Below are positions 1 through 7,874 of a stretch of DNA of 64,000 bases, in pieces. Every line of letters begins with the position of its first letter. Positions within the stretch are counted from its first letter, which is position 1. Position numbers and translations under genes: made by a program. Under the pieces are notes generated by a model that saw nothing but the letters and a program-made list of their open reading frames with translations, was not told the DNA's origin and searched no databases. The stretch is from Thermodesulfovibrio sp. 3462-1. GTDB taxonomy: Bacteria; Nitrospirota; Thermodesulfovibrionia; Thermodesulfovibrionales; Thermodesulfovibrionaceae. The DNA lies in contig NZ_CP144374.1 of assembly GCF_040451425.1 (NCBI RefSeq), positions 1,528,501 through 1,592,500 on the forward strand. Direction: 5' to 3'.

Positions 1-1
1 T

Positions 2-76
2 GAAAATAAATACACTATTGAAAAAATGTGCAATGGAATGCTTGAAGTATATTTAAAGCATTTAAAAAAACTTTAA
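2..76 (+). CDS. C-terminal end of a probable glycosyltransferase (partial)
   Basis: An open frame runs in from the left edge and stops with TAA at 74-76, giving the last 24 residues of a protein. The tail contains KYTIEKMCNGMLEVYLKHLK, which resembles the amphipathic C-terminal helix of family 1 (GT-B) glycosyltransferases, where a TIE.M...L..VY pattern is common. It converges on the next gene and overlaps its end by 15 bp. Assignment rests only on this short tail and is tentative. Confidence 0.45.
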   Translation, partial: ENKYTIEKMCNGMLEVYLKHLKKL

Positions 77-355
77 AAATCCAATAAGAATACCTGTCTG
101 GGCAATTAAAAATCCTGCAACCCATTTAATAATGTCAACCTTAAATTGAGCAAGTTTTATTTCCATGTTTGCTTCAACTTCTCTGATTCTTGCTTCAACT
201 TCCTTAATTCTCAATTCAACTTCTTTTATATCTCTTTTTGTAGCAAGATCATCTTTTATTTCTCTCTCAAATTCTTTAAAAAATTCAATAAATGCATCTG
301 TTGCTTCTTCTCCGAGTCGCTCTCTTACAGATTTTGGCAGGGTTAAAACTGGCAT
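62..355 (-). CDS. Small coiled-coil membrane protein, DUF1640-like
   Basis: A 97-residue protein. Residues 30-70 are a charged heptad-like helix with repeated KEVEARIREVEAN-type units, typical of a coiled coil. Residues 75-97 are hydrophobic (WVAGFLIAQTGILIGFLKFF) and would make one C-terminal membrane anchor. This order, short head, coiled coil and tail anchor, matches the DUF1640/CCDC90-like small proteins common in Nitrospirota and Aquificota genomes, whose function is unknown. It is divergent from aroE and convergent with the upstream partial gene. Confidence 0.6.
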   Translation of the reverse strand: MPVLTLPKSVRERLGEEATDAFIEFFKEFEREIKDDLATKRDIKEVELRIKEVEARIREVEANMEIKLAQFKVDIIKWVAGFLIAQTGILIGFLKFF

Positions 356-414
356 GTTTCATTATAATAAAATTTTGAAAATAATGGCAATCTTACCAAA
401 AATTTTTTATATTT

Positions 415-423
415 TGTTAAAAT
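415..423 (+). promoter_or_regulatory. Extended -10 promoter of aroE, predicted leaderless
   Basis: TGtTAAAAT ends 7 nt before the aroE ATG at 431. There is no purine-rich Shine-Dalgarno sequence between them, so the transcript would begin at or next to the start codon. No strong -35 is visible. Confidence 0.45.
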
Positions 424-430
424 ACTTACC

Positions 431-1258
431 ATGATTACTGGAAAAACAAAAATAATTGGGATATTCGCTGATCCCGTTGAGCATACCTTGTCTCCTTCAA
501 TTCATAATGAAGCTTTTCAATATCTCGGGCTTAACTATTGTTATGTGCCATTCCATGTAAAAAAAGAATATTTAAAAGATGCTATTTTTGCCATCAAAGC
601 TTTGAACATAAAGGGTGTGAATATAACAGTTCCCCACAAAGAAGCAGTCATTAAATATCTTGACGAAGTTTCAGATGAAGCTAAATATATTGGAGCAGTC
701 AATACAATTTTAAATAATGAAGAAACTCTGAAAGGGTTCAATACAGATGCAAAGGGCTTTGTTTTGTCACTTAAGAATGAAAAGATACTGATTAAAGATA
801 AAATTTTTCTGGTGCTTGGTGCAGGAGGTGCTGCAAAAGCCATAGTTTACGGAATTTTAAAAGAAGGTGGAAGAGTTTACATTTATAATAGAACTCTGGC
901 TAAAGCCATGGCAATAAAAGAAAGGTTTAGTAACTTAGGATTTATAGAGGTAGTAAGCATCATTGACAAATCTGTTACTGAAAAAGTACAGACAATAGTA
1001 AATGCCACTTCTCTTGGGTTAAAAAAGGATGATCCGATGCCTCTAAGCCCTGAATTATTAAAATCCGAGCATGTATACTGTGATATTGTTTATCCTGAAA
1101 CTCATTTAATGAAAGAAGCAGAAAAAATTGGATGCAAAGTTATTGGAGGCACTGGAATGCTACTGTGGCAGGCCGTAGCTGCCTTTGAAATATGGACTGG
1201 GCTGCAGGCTCCTGTCGAGATCATGAAAAAAACTCTGAATAAAGTATTGACAAAATAG
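431..1258 (+). CDS. aroE: Shikimate dehydrogenase
   Basis: A 275-residue cytoplasmic enzyme that reduces 3-dehydroshikimate to shikimate with NADPH in chorismate synthesis. Chorismate also feeds the futalosine menaquinone pathway encoded further along. The shikimate-binding loop SLSPSIHN lies near residue 18, the catalytic Lys is in NITVPHKEA near residue 66, and the nucleotide-binding loop is GAGGAAKAI near residue 130. Length is normal. The ATG follows an extended -10 box by 7 nt and has no Shine-Dalgarno sequence. It lies just upstream of the pil operon without being part of that pathway. Confidence 0.95.
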   Translation: MITGKTKIIGIFADPVEHTLSPSIHNEAFQYLGLNYCYVPFHVKKEYLKDAIFAIKALNIKGVNITVPHKEAVIKYLDEVSDEAKYIGAVNTILNNEETLKGFNTDAKGFVLSLKNEKILIKDKIFLVLGAGGAAKAIVYGILKEGGRVYIYNRTLAKAMAIKERFSNLGFIEVVSIIDKSVTEKVQTIVNATSLGLKKDDPMPLSPELLKSEHVYCDIVYPETHLMKEAEKIGCKVIGGTGMLLWQAVAAFEIWTGLQAPVEIMKKTLNKVLTK

Positions 1259-1284
1259 TAATTTTGTAGTATAAAACTTAAAAA

Positions 1285-2223
1285 ATGATTCTTGGCATAG
1301 AAATAGAAACTTCTTCTATCAGGGTTGCTTACATAGGGAAAAAGTATGAACTGACTGAGTGGGAGATCTTTGAACTTCCTGAAGGAGCAATCGGTTCTGA
1401 AGGAATAATTGATACTGACAGTGTTGTAAAAACTCTTATAAAAATCCCGTCTAAATTTAATTTGAAAAATCCAAAAGCAGCATTCGCAGTTTCAGGACCT
1501 GCCTACACAGCAGTAAGAATAATTCAGGTTCCTTTTATTGATAAAGATGAAATTACTTTAAATCTTCCAATGGAACTTGACAAATACATTCCATTTAATG
1601 CGAAAGAAGTTTACTATGACTTTCACATACTTGAAGCAGTAAAAGATAAAAATTTAACAGAACTTCTTGTAGCAGTGGCAAACAGGCAGATTGTAACCGA
1701 ATATGTTAATGTTTTTGAAAAAGCAGGCATAACTCCTCAGGTTGTAGATATTGGAGCCTTAGCTCTTTATAATGTATATGAATTGAATTACAGAGAGACT
1801 GACACCACTCTTATTGTAAATGTTGGAGAAAATGTTATTAACTTCATTATTGCCAGAGATGATAAACCTCTTTATGTAAGAGATAGCACAATTACTTTCA
1901 AGATTAACATACATGAAGCTCAGGAAGAAGAAATAAGGAATTTTGCAGATGATATTTCTGCAGAAATCTACAGGCAAATTGAATACTTTAAATCTTTTTT
2001 AACAGAAAGACCCGTAAAAAAGATATATCTTACAGGCTATCCCGTGATTTCTCCCATTTTTGTTTCATCAATTGAAGAAAGACTGGATCAGGAAGTCTTC
2101 ATATTGAATCCTTTTAGAAAAATCAAAATAAATAAAAAAATTGCATCAAAGATGCATAAATATTCAAATATAGCTGCTATATCAATCGGATTGTCTCTCA
2201 GGGGAACGGAGAAGATAAAATGA
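1285..2223 (+). CDS. pilM: Type IV pilus inner-membrane assembly protein PilM
   Basis: A 312-residue actin-like ATPase fold protein that sits on the cytoplasmic face of the inner membrane and binds the N-terminal tail of PilN. It begins MILGIEIETSSIRVAYI, the phosphate-1 loop of the fold, and contains VVDIGALALYN and TTLIVNVGENVINFII, the second phosphate region. It overlaps pilN by 4 bp (ATGA) and opens the pilM-N-O-P-Q operon. A TATAAA box at 1270-1275 lies just upstream. Assignment is firm from family features plus gene order. Confidence 0.93.
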   Translation: MILGIEIETSSIRVAYIGKKYELTEWEIFELPEGAIGSEGIIDTDSVVKTLIKIPSKFNLKNPKAAFAVSGPAYTAVRIIQVPFIDKDEITLNLPMELDKYIPFNAKEVYYDFHILEAVKDKNLTELLVAVANRQIVTEYVNVFEKAGITPQVVDIGALALYNVYELNYRETDTTLIVNVGENVINFIIARDDKPLYVRDSTITFKINIHEAQEEEIRNFADDISAEIYRQIEYFKSFLTERPVKKIYLTGYPVISPIFVSSIEERLDQEVFILNPFRKIKINKKIASKMHKYSNIAAISIGLSLRGTEKIK

Positions 2224-2774
2224 TAAAAATAAATCTTTTACCAAAAAAAGAGGTAAAAAAAGAGGGCAAAAAAATTGAAATTAAATTATCAGGAGATATT
2301 GTTAAAAAACTATCAATTCCCGCAGGTTTAACTTTGATTGTCCTGGCAGCCATTTTATTCTACTGTGAGCTTACAAAATCAGCTCTTGAAAAAGATATTC
2401 AGCTACAAAAAAGAACCATTGAAGGGCTTCAGAAAAAAATGCAGGAAGTTAAAAAATTTGAAGCAATGAACAAAGATATAGAAGCAAAGGCAAAATTAAT
2501 TGAAAACCTTAAAAAAATGCAGTCAGCACCTGTTAGTATTTTAAGTATTGTGGTAAAAAAACTTCCCGATGGAGTATGGCTTACAGGAGTCGCATTTGAT
2601 AATACAGTTACAGTGGAAGGAATAGGATTTTCAAACCTGAATGTTGTCCAGTTTGTTGATAATCTTAAAGCAACACCAGAGTTACAGGATGTTTATCTTG
2701 TAGAATCACAACAAACTGAGTTTGAAAAACAGGCTGTTTATAAATTCACCGTAAAATTCAAGTTAAAGGTATAA
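2220..2774 (+). CDS. pilN: Type IV pilus assembly protein PilN
   Basis: A 184-residue bitopic inner-membrane protein. The start MIKINLLP is the conserved PilN motif that docks on PilM. One membrane helix lies near residues 34-52, followed by a periplasmic coiled coil (about 55-95) and a ferredoxin-like domain typical of Fimbrial_PilN. It pairs with PilO to form the alignment subcomplex of the pilus machine. It is coupled to pilM by a 4-bp overlap and followed by pilO after 4 bp. Confidence 0.93.
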   Translation: MIKINLLPKKEVKKEGKKIEIKLSGDIVKKLSIPAGLTLIVLAAILFYCELTKSALEKDIQLQKRTIEGLQKKMQEVKKFEAMNKDIEAKAKLIENLKKMQSAPVSILSIVVKKLPDGVWLTGVAFDNTVTVEGIGFSNLNVVQFVDNLKATPELQDVYLVESQQTEFEKQAVYKFTVKFKLKV

Positions 2775-2778
2775 TATT

Positions 2779-3366
2779 ATGGATTGGGAAGGACTTTCAA
2801 AGAGCAAAAGAATTCTTTTAATGATTCTACCATGTCTTGTTCTATTTGTTCTTTTCAGTTCTGTTTATTTATTGCCAGCTGTTGAAACTATTAATAGATT
2901 AAACTCTGAAAAAAAGAGCCTGAAAGAGGAAATAGATAAAGCCAATATGATTGTCAATAAATATGAAGACTTAAAAGCTCTTAATGAGCAACTTCAGAAA
3001 AAAATGGAGTTTTTAAAAACACTTCTTCCAAAGGAAGCAGAGGTTTCCGATGTGTTAAAAAAGGTTTCTGAGATAGGACTACAAAAAGGACTGGTTGTAA
3101 CATCATGGAAACCCAAGGAAAAAATACCCCATTCCTCCAATGAAGTCTATGAAATTCCTGTTGAAGTATCCATGCGCGGGAAATATCATACATTTGGAAC
3201 ATTTTTCGCCGATATTACAAAAATAGAAAGAATAATCAACATAAAAAAGATGGAAATTAAAAAAGGAGAAAAAGATCCGACAATGCTTAATGCAAATTTA
3301 ACTGCAGTAACCTATTCATTGATACCTGAAGAAGAAAAGAAAAAAATACAGCAAAAGAAAAAATGA
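2779..3366 (+). CDS. pilO: Type IV pilus assembly protein PilO
   Basis: A 195-residue inner-membrane protein with one N-terminal membrane helix (about residues 11-32), a periplasmic coiled coil (about 35-75) and a C-terminal ferredoxin-like domain. The phrase FLKTLLPKEAEVSDVLKKVS and the later VEVSMRGKYHTFGTFF are typical of PilO. It forms heterodimers with PilN and contacts PilP. The gene overlaps the pilP-like gene by 4 bp. Confidence 0.92.
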   Translation: MDWEGLSKSKRILLMILPCLVLFVLFSSVYLLPAVETINRLNSEKKSLKEEIDKANMIVNKYEDLKALNEQLQKKMEFLKTLLPKEAEVSDVLKKVSEIGLQKGLVVTSWKPKEKIPHSSNEVYEIPVEVSMRGKYHTFGTFFADITKIERIINIKKMEIKKGEKDPTMLNANLTAVTYSLIPEEEKKKIQQKKK

Positions 3367-3839
3367 TGGAAAGAAAGAGAATTTTAATTATTACTGGAGC
3401 ATTGGTATTATTAGCGGTTCTACTAATAGGATTTTTATTACTTAACAAAGAGGAAAAATCTCAACAGATAATAATAAAAACTCCAAAAAGACAACCAGTT
3501 CAAATAAATCAACCTAATATTGTATTTCCCACATACAACTATGATGCCCAACAATTAAGAGATCCCTTTGCACCATTAATCGTTAAAAGAGAGGCAAGAA
3601 AAAAAGGTGCTTCACCTCTTGAAACTTACGAAATAGAAGAACTTAAACTTACTGGAATTGCTAAGGATAAAAAAGGTGCTTTAGCACTCCTTCAGGCACC
3701 TGATGGAAGATTTTATATTGTGAGAGAAAACGATAGAATAGGATATACCGGAGGAAAAGTAATAAAAATTTTAATGGATAGTATTGAAATTAGAGAAAAC
3801 AACAAAGTTAAATACTTAAAACTCAAGACGGAGGAATAG
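3363..3839 (+). CDS. pilP: Type IV pilus PilP-like protein
   Basis: A 158-residue protein with an N-terminal hydrophobic helix (residues 6-26), a proline-rich linker, then RDPFAPL and LETYEIEELKLTGI, the PilP hallmarks. The C-terminal domain (about 75-158) should be the small beta-sandwich that bridges PilNO to the PilQ secretin in the periplasm. Classical PilP is a lipoprotein; here no lipobox Cys is visible, so it appears to be anchored by a membrane helix instead. It ends 2 bp before pilQ. Confidence 0.85.
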   Translation: MMERKRILIITGALVLLAVLLIGFLLLNKEEKSQQIIIKTPKRQPVQINQPNIVFPTYNYDAQQLRDPFAPLIVKREARKKGASPLETYEIEELKLTGIAKDKKGALALLQAPDGRFYIVRENDRIGYTGGKVIKILMDSIEIRENNKVKYLKLKTEE

Positions 3840-3841
3840 AA

Positions 3842-5839
3842 ATGATAAATAAAATTTTCTTTATTTTAATCTTCATATTTCTTTTTGCATTAAATGCTCT
3901 GGCAGTAGAAATCAGCAACATAATTACCGAAGGAGACACATTAAAAATAAAGCTTACAGAAAAAACCGAGTTTAATCTTCTTCCTTGTGAAGACCCATTT
4001 AAAATAAAAATAGAGCTTAAAAATACAAACCCAGGTATTTTAGAAAAAAAAATGTTTTTAAGAGAAGGGATAGTGAGTGAAATTTCCGCTCAGGTAAAGG
4101 ACAATAACACCGAGATAGAACTTCTTGTGAGTGAACCTGTCAGACCTGAAATTAAAATGGAAGATAATATTCTCACAGTTTCTTTTAATTCTCCTCCAGC
4201 TCAACCATCCACAGCTACAAAAATCATTGAAATGGCAATGGATAAAACAGAAGAAGGCTTTGAAATATCAATCCAGGCAGATAATGAACTTCCTGAGCCA
4301 TCGGTAAGTAAAGTTGATGATTATATCAATGTGGATTTTCAAGGAGTAAGTTTTGAAACAGAAACTGGAAATATTCCTGTTTCTGTAAAAAGACAGGGTG
4401 ATGAGCTTATATTAAGCTTCTTTTTTGGAAAAGATTTTGATGTTGAACCTGTTTATCTCGGAGATGAAGTAATTCTAAATGTTAAAAAGGTTAAAAAGCT
4501 TAAAGTTGCTAAATTAGAACAAGAGCCTTCTTACGAGACAATTATACCAAATATTAAAAGTGAAAAACCTGTTTCTCTTGACCTTCAGGATGCTGACATT
4601 GTAGGAGTTTTCAGACTTCTTGGAGACATAGGAGGATACAATATTGTCATACATCCTGAGGTAAAGGGCAAAGTAACGCTTAAGCTTATAAATGTTCCAT
4701 GGATAAAGGCTATTGATGTAATATGTAAAACATTTCAACTTGAAAAAAACTTTGAAGGAAACATAATAAGAATTGCTCCAATTAAAGTCTTTCAGGAGGA
4801 GAAAAAACTTGAAGCAGAAACAAAAGATCTTTTCAAAAAAGCAGAGGAGGAACAGATTCGTATATTTGTTTTGAAATATGCTGCTGTTGATAAGGTAAAA
4901 ACAACCATAGAGGGATCAAAAATTCTTTCACCTAAAGGCAATATCTCCACTGATGAAAGAACAAGAACAGTGATTGTTAGAGATGTTCCTTCAGTGCTCG
5001 CTCAGGTAGCCTCCCTTATTCAGGATCTTGATAAACCCACAAGGCAGATACTTCTTGAAACAAGAATTGTAGAGATATCAAGCAGTTTTTCAAAAGCTTT
5101 TGGATTTGAATGGGGTATTTTCTGGCAGCCTCCTGATACAAGAACAACAATTACTGGCTCTGTAGGAGCATCTACCACAGGCACATTACAAAACTCATCA
5201 ATAAATTTTGCTGGAGTGCCAGGTGGAATAACTCCTCTTGGAGTAAATCTTCCTGCTTCAACAGGAAGTGTCACCTCACCAACAACTGCATTCACAATTG
5301 GATATATTAATGCAGCTCGCACACTTGCTCTTGATTTAAGAATTTCAGCGCTCCAACAATCAGGAAAAGGCAAGGTTATATCAAATCCAAAGGTTATCAC
5401 TCTTGACAATCAGAAGGCAAAAATAGTTCAGGGAGCAAGTATCCCCTATGGAGAAAAAGATGTTCAGAGTGGACAGATATCAACAAAGTTTAAAGATGTT
5501 GCCATAACAGTTGAGGCAACTCCCCATCTTATTGATGATAAATCAATGCTCCTTGATGTAAATGTAGTAAAAGAAGACCTTGTTGAGTTTGTAAACATTG
5601 GAGGAGTTTATGCTCCGAGAACTCAAAAAATAGAAGGAAATACAAAGGTTTCTCTTAAAGATGGAGAAACTCTTGTCATAGGTGGAATATATAAGAAAAC
5701 TGACAGTACAACAGAATCAAAGGTCCCAGGGCTTGGGGATATTCCTCTGGTTGGCGAATTATTCAAGAGTCGTGGAAGAGATGAGAGTCTTTATGAAGTT
5801 ATGATATTCATTACTCCAAGAATCCTGAAGTATGAGTGA
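3842..5839 (+). CDS. pilQ: Type IV pilus secretin PilQ
   Basis: A 665-residue outer-membrane secretin that forms the pore for the pilus. An N-terminal signal peptide ends near residue 21 (ALAVE). AMIN-type beta domains fill about 20-220. The STN/N0 domain is at about 245-310 (VSLDLQDADIVGVFRLLGDI), N1 at about 330-400, and the secretin barrel at about 400-660 (KVISNPKVITLDNQKAKI, then VPGLGDIPLVGELFKSR). The size fits PilQ rather than GspD. The last gene of the pilMNOPQ run; its TGA overlaps the start of the response regulator gene. Confidence 0.95.
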   Translation: MINKIFFILIFIFLFALNALAVEISNIITEGDTLKIKLTEKTEFNLLPCEDPFKIKIELKNTNPGILEKKMFLREGIVSEISAQVKDNNTEIELLVSEPVRPEIKMEDNILTVSFNSPPAQPSTATKIIEMAMDKTEEGFEISIQADNELPEPSVSKVDDYINVDFQGVSFETETGNIPVSVKRQGDELILSFFFGKDFDVEPVYLGDEVILNVKKVKKLKVAKLEQEPSYETIIPNIKSEKPVSLDLQDADIVGVFRLLGDIGGYNIVIHPEVKGKVTLKLINVPWIKAIDVICKTFQLEKNFEGNIIRIAPIKVFQEEKKLEAETKDLFKKAEEEQIRIFVLKYAAVDKVKTTIEGSKILSPKGNISTDERTRTVIVRDVPSVLAQVASLIQDLDKPTRQILLETRIVEISSSFSKAFGFEWGIFWQPPDTRTTITGSVGASTTGTLQNSSINFAGVPGGITPLGVNLPASTGSVTSPTTAFTIGYINAARTLALDLRISALQQSGKGKVISNPKVITLDNQKAKIVQGASIPYGEKDVQSGQISTKFKDVAITVEATPHLIDDKSMLLDVNVVKEDLVEFVNIGGVYAPRTQKIEGNTKVSLKDGETLVIGGIYKKTDSTTESKVPGLGDIPLVGELFKSRGRDESLYEVMIFITPRILKYE

Positions 5840-6483
5840 TGAGGATTCTTCTTATAGAAGATGATAGAATTTTCGGAGAAACACTCAAAGATTATCTCAA
5901 AATTGAAAATATAGAAACTGTATGGCTATGGGATGAAAGAGGGCTTCCAAAAATTATCACCCAATATGAATTTGATGTAATAGTTATAGACCTTATATTA
6001 AACTTTAGCTCTGGCGAAGACATAATAGCTGTATTGAGAAAAGCAGGCATTGAAACCCCGATAATGGTAATCACTGCCAAAAAAACTTTAAATGACAAAG
6101 AAGAATGCTTCCTTAGGGGAGCAGATGATTATCTTACAAAGCCTTTTGAATTCAAGGAATTTGTCCTGAGGCTGAAAGCATTAAACAGGAGAAAGCATTT
6201 ACCCAGTGTTTTTACCATTGGTGATGTTATTGTAAATATTGATGCCAAAACAATCCACAGAGGCAGTGAAGAAATAAAGATTTCAAAAAAAGCATGGCAA
6301 CTTCTTGAATTTCTTCTTAAAAATAGAGGAGAAATTGTAAGTTCTGAAAAAATCCTGAACTATGTCTGGTCAGGAAAAGCAGTGGGAGATGAAATTGTAA
6401 GAGCCTACATTAAAGAACTGAGAAAAGTGCTACCACCAGACAGCATAATAACCTATCCAGGAAGAGGATATAAACTCAGTTGA
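5839..6483 (+). CDS. OmpR-family response regulator
   Basis: A 214-residue two-component regulator with a receiver domain (residues 1-118) and a winged-helix DNA-binding domain (about 125-214). The acidic pair is in LLIEDD, the phospho-acceptor Asp in VIVIDL, and the conserved Lys in YLTKPFE. The C-terminal domain ends VRAYIKELRKVL...YPGRGYKL, an OmpR/PhoB wing. An upstream GTG (5836) is possible, but the ATG at 5839 overlaps the pilQ stop as TGATG and gives the standard N-terminus. Its position between pilQ and the pilin suggests control of pilus genes (inference). Confidence 0.9.
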   Translation: MRILLIEDDRIFGETLKDYLKIENIETVWLWDERGLPKIITQYEFDVIVIDLILNFSSGEDIIAVLRKAGIETPIMVITAKKTLNDKEECFLRGADDYLTKPFEFKEFVLRLKALNRRKHLPSVFTIGDVIVNIDAKTIHRGSEEIKISKKAWQLLEFLLKNRGEIVSSEKILNYVWSGKAVGDEIVRAYIKELRKVLPPDSIITYPGRGYKLS

Positions 6484-7292
6484 AATTCCAAATTAAAATA
6501 ATCATTGTTTTTTCTCTGGCTTTAGCCCTGATTCTTTTTTATTTAAACACAGTGATCTTGAATTTTCTGGATTCTTTTAAAGAAGACTATGTATTGCAAT
6601 CTTTAACTGAAAAAAATTTCATTGAGCAGAAATTTCAGGAATATGTAAAGAATGTATTGCTATGGGAATTTCTGCTTGTTTTAAGTTTAATGCTCATTTT
6701 ATACAAGATTATTGAAAAAATGCTTAAGCAAGAAAGAGAGTATATGGATTTTTTAGAATTAATTCTTTTAAATATCTCTCACAAATTTGGTAATTTTTTA
6801 GCCACTCATAAAGGCAATATAGAGATCTTAAAAATCAAATACGATAAGAAAGCCATTCAAAGACTTGAGACCAGTTATAATTACATTCACAATGATTTTT
6901 GTAAAATTTTAGAAACAATAAATCGTTTTAAAAGTTTCTCATCAAACAAAGAAAAAGTTAATTTAAAGGAAATAGTAGAAAAAAATCTTTCAATATTTGA
7001 AATAAATAAAAAACTCCTAATTAATCTGAAAGATGTTTTTATCTATACAAACAGGCAGATGTTGGACAATATTGTATTTTCACTTATAGAGAATGCTATC
7101 AAATATTCCAGTGAAACAATTCATATAAGGCTGACAAAAAACTTTCTTGCAATAAGAAATGACATTTCAGAAAAAGAAAAAGGCTCTGGAGTAGGATTAA
7201 AAATTACAGAAGCTCTTGTAAAAAAACAGGAATTTAAACTAAAATATCGGGCAAAGGAGAATAAATTTATTGTAGTTTTAAAATTCACATAA
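6480..7292 (+). CDS. Membrane sensor histidine kinase, compact type
   Basis: A 270-residue partner of the preceding response regulator; its TTG start overlaps that gene's TGA. Two membrane helices (about 5-28 and 56-78) bracket a very short periplasmic loop of roughly 25 residues, too small for a classic ligand domain. The phospho-acceptor His is in NISHKFGNF near residue 100. The ATPase domain has an N-box (FSLIENAIKYS) and a G-box (GSGVGLKI), but the usual DxGxG G1 motif between them is reduced or missing. The ATPase domain is therefore short. Confidence 0.82.
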   Translation: MKFQIKIIIVFSLALALILFYLNTVILNFLDSFKEDYVLQSLTEKNFIEQKFQEYVKNVLLWEFLLVLSLMLILYKIIEKMLKQEREYMDFLELILLNISHKFGNFLATHKGNIEILKIKYDKKAIQRLETSYNYIHNDFCKILETINRFKSFSSNKEKVNLKEIVEKNLSIFEINKKLLINLKDVFIYTNRQMLDNIVFSLIENAIKYSSETIHIRLTKNFLAIRNDISEKEKGSGVGLKITEALVKKQEFKLKYRAKENKFIVVLKFT

Positions 7293-7321
7293 TTTTCACA
7301 ACTGATTTAAAATTTTTTGTT

Positions 7322-7327
7322 TATAAT
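7322..7327 (+). promoter_or_regulatory. Putative -10 box of the pilin gene
   Basis: A perfect TATAAT lies 52 nt before the pilin start codon, in the gap after the kinase gene. No good -35 and no sigma-54 GG/GC element were found at the right spacing. The predicted leader carries the hairpin at 7338-7354. Confidence 0.4.
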
Positions 7328-7337
7328 TTTTCATAGA

Positions 7338-7354
7338 AGGCTTCCTTGAAGCCT
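7338..7354 (+). promoter_or_regulatory. Leader hairpin upstream of the pilin gene
   Basis: AGGCTTC, a 3-nt loop CTT, then GAAGCCT make a perfect 7-bp stem in the predicted 5' leader of the prepilin mRNA. It lies between the -10 box and the Shine-Dalgarno GGAGG at 7367-7371. It could stabilise the abundant pilin mRNA or mark a small terminator for the upstream operon; the sequence does not decide. Confidence 0.4.
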
Positions 7355-7378
7355 GAAAAATCTTCTGGAGGTTTAACT

Positions 7379-7813
7379 ATGAAAAAAGTATTTTTAAGAG
7401 ACCAGAAAGGTTTCACCCTGATTGAACTATTAATCGTCATCGCAATTATTGCAATTCTTGCCTCAATTGCTATCCCCCAGTACATGAAGTATCAGCAAAA
7501 AGCAAAGGTATCCTCTTATGCAGAACCAATGGCAAGAGCATGCATGATGGATGCTGCTGCATACTGTGTTGAACATCCTGATACAGGAAGCGGTTACACA
7601 ATTCCTGTGGCAAGTCTTAAAAACTGCTCACAAGCAAATATTACAATCCAAACTCCTGGTGGAAACGTTATATTATCTGGAAATGATGCTATTACCTGTG
7701 ATTCTACAGGTTCAATTGCTTCTGGTACTGTAATAGGTTCTTTAGAGGGTGTGACTGCTTACCAAGCATACTGCTCTGTTGCTGGTGGTGGATTTAAGTG
7801 CGAAGTTAAATAA
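7379..7813 (+). CDS. pilA: Type IV major prepilin (PilA-like)
   Basis: A 144-residue prepilin. The ATG at 7379 is chosen because a strong GGAGG lies 7 nt upstream and it gives a short basic leader, [11 protein letters not shown], cut by prepilin peptidase before [20 protein letters not shown]. The Glu at mature position 5 is present. The globular part has Cys residues at the N-terminal side ([17 protein letters not shown]) and the C-terminus (GFKCEVK), allowing a disulfide-bounded D-region. It has its own -10 box upstream and a terminator downstream, so it is expected to be expressed separately and strongly. Mature length is about 133 residues. Confidence 0.93.
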   Translation: MKKVFLRDQKGFTLIELLIVIAIIAILASIAIPQYMKYQQKAKVSSYAEPMARACMMDAAAYCVEHPDTGSGYTIPVASLKNCSQANITIQTPGGNVILSGNDAITCDSTGSIASGTVIGSLEGVTAYQAYCSVAGGGFKCEVK

Positions 7814-7820
7814 TTTAATA

Positions 7821-7840
7821 GGGCAGGCATGAGCCTGCCC
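7821..7840 (+). terminator. Hairpin terminator after the pilin gene
   Basis: GGGCAGGC, loop ATGA, GCCTGCCC: a perfect 8-bp GC-rich stem 8 nt after the pilin stop codon, followed by a mixed A/T stretch rather than a clean T run. It probably ends or protects the pilin transcript. Confidence 0.65.
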
Positions 7841-7874
7841 ATTCAATTCTTATGAAATTCAAAAACTCTTATAT

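Noticed and set aside
5020-5409. 129-codon open frame antisense to pilQ
   Set aside because: Composition reflects the reverse of secretin codons; no ribosome site, no family likeness, and pilQ is certain.
7293-7378. Sigma-54 promoter for the pilin gene
   Set aside because: No GG-N10-GC element at a suitable distance; only a sigma-70-type TATAAT box is present.
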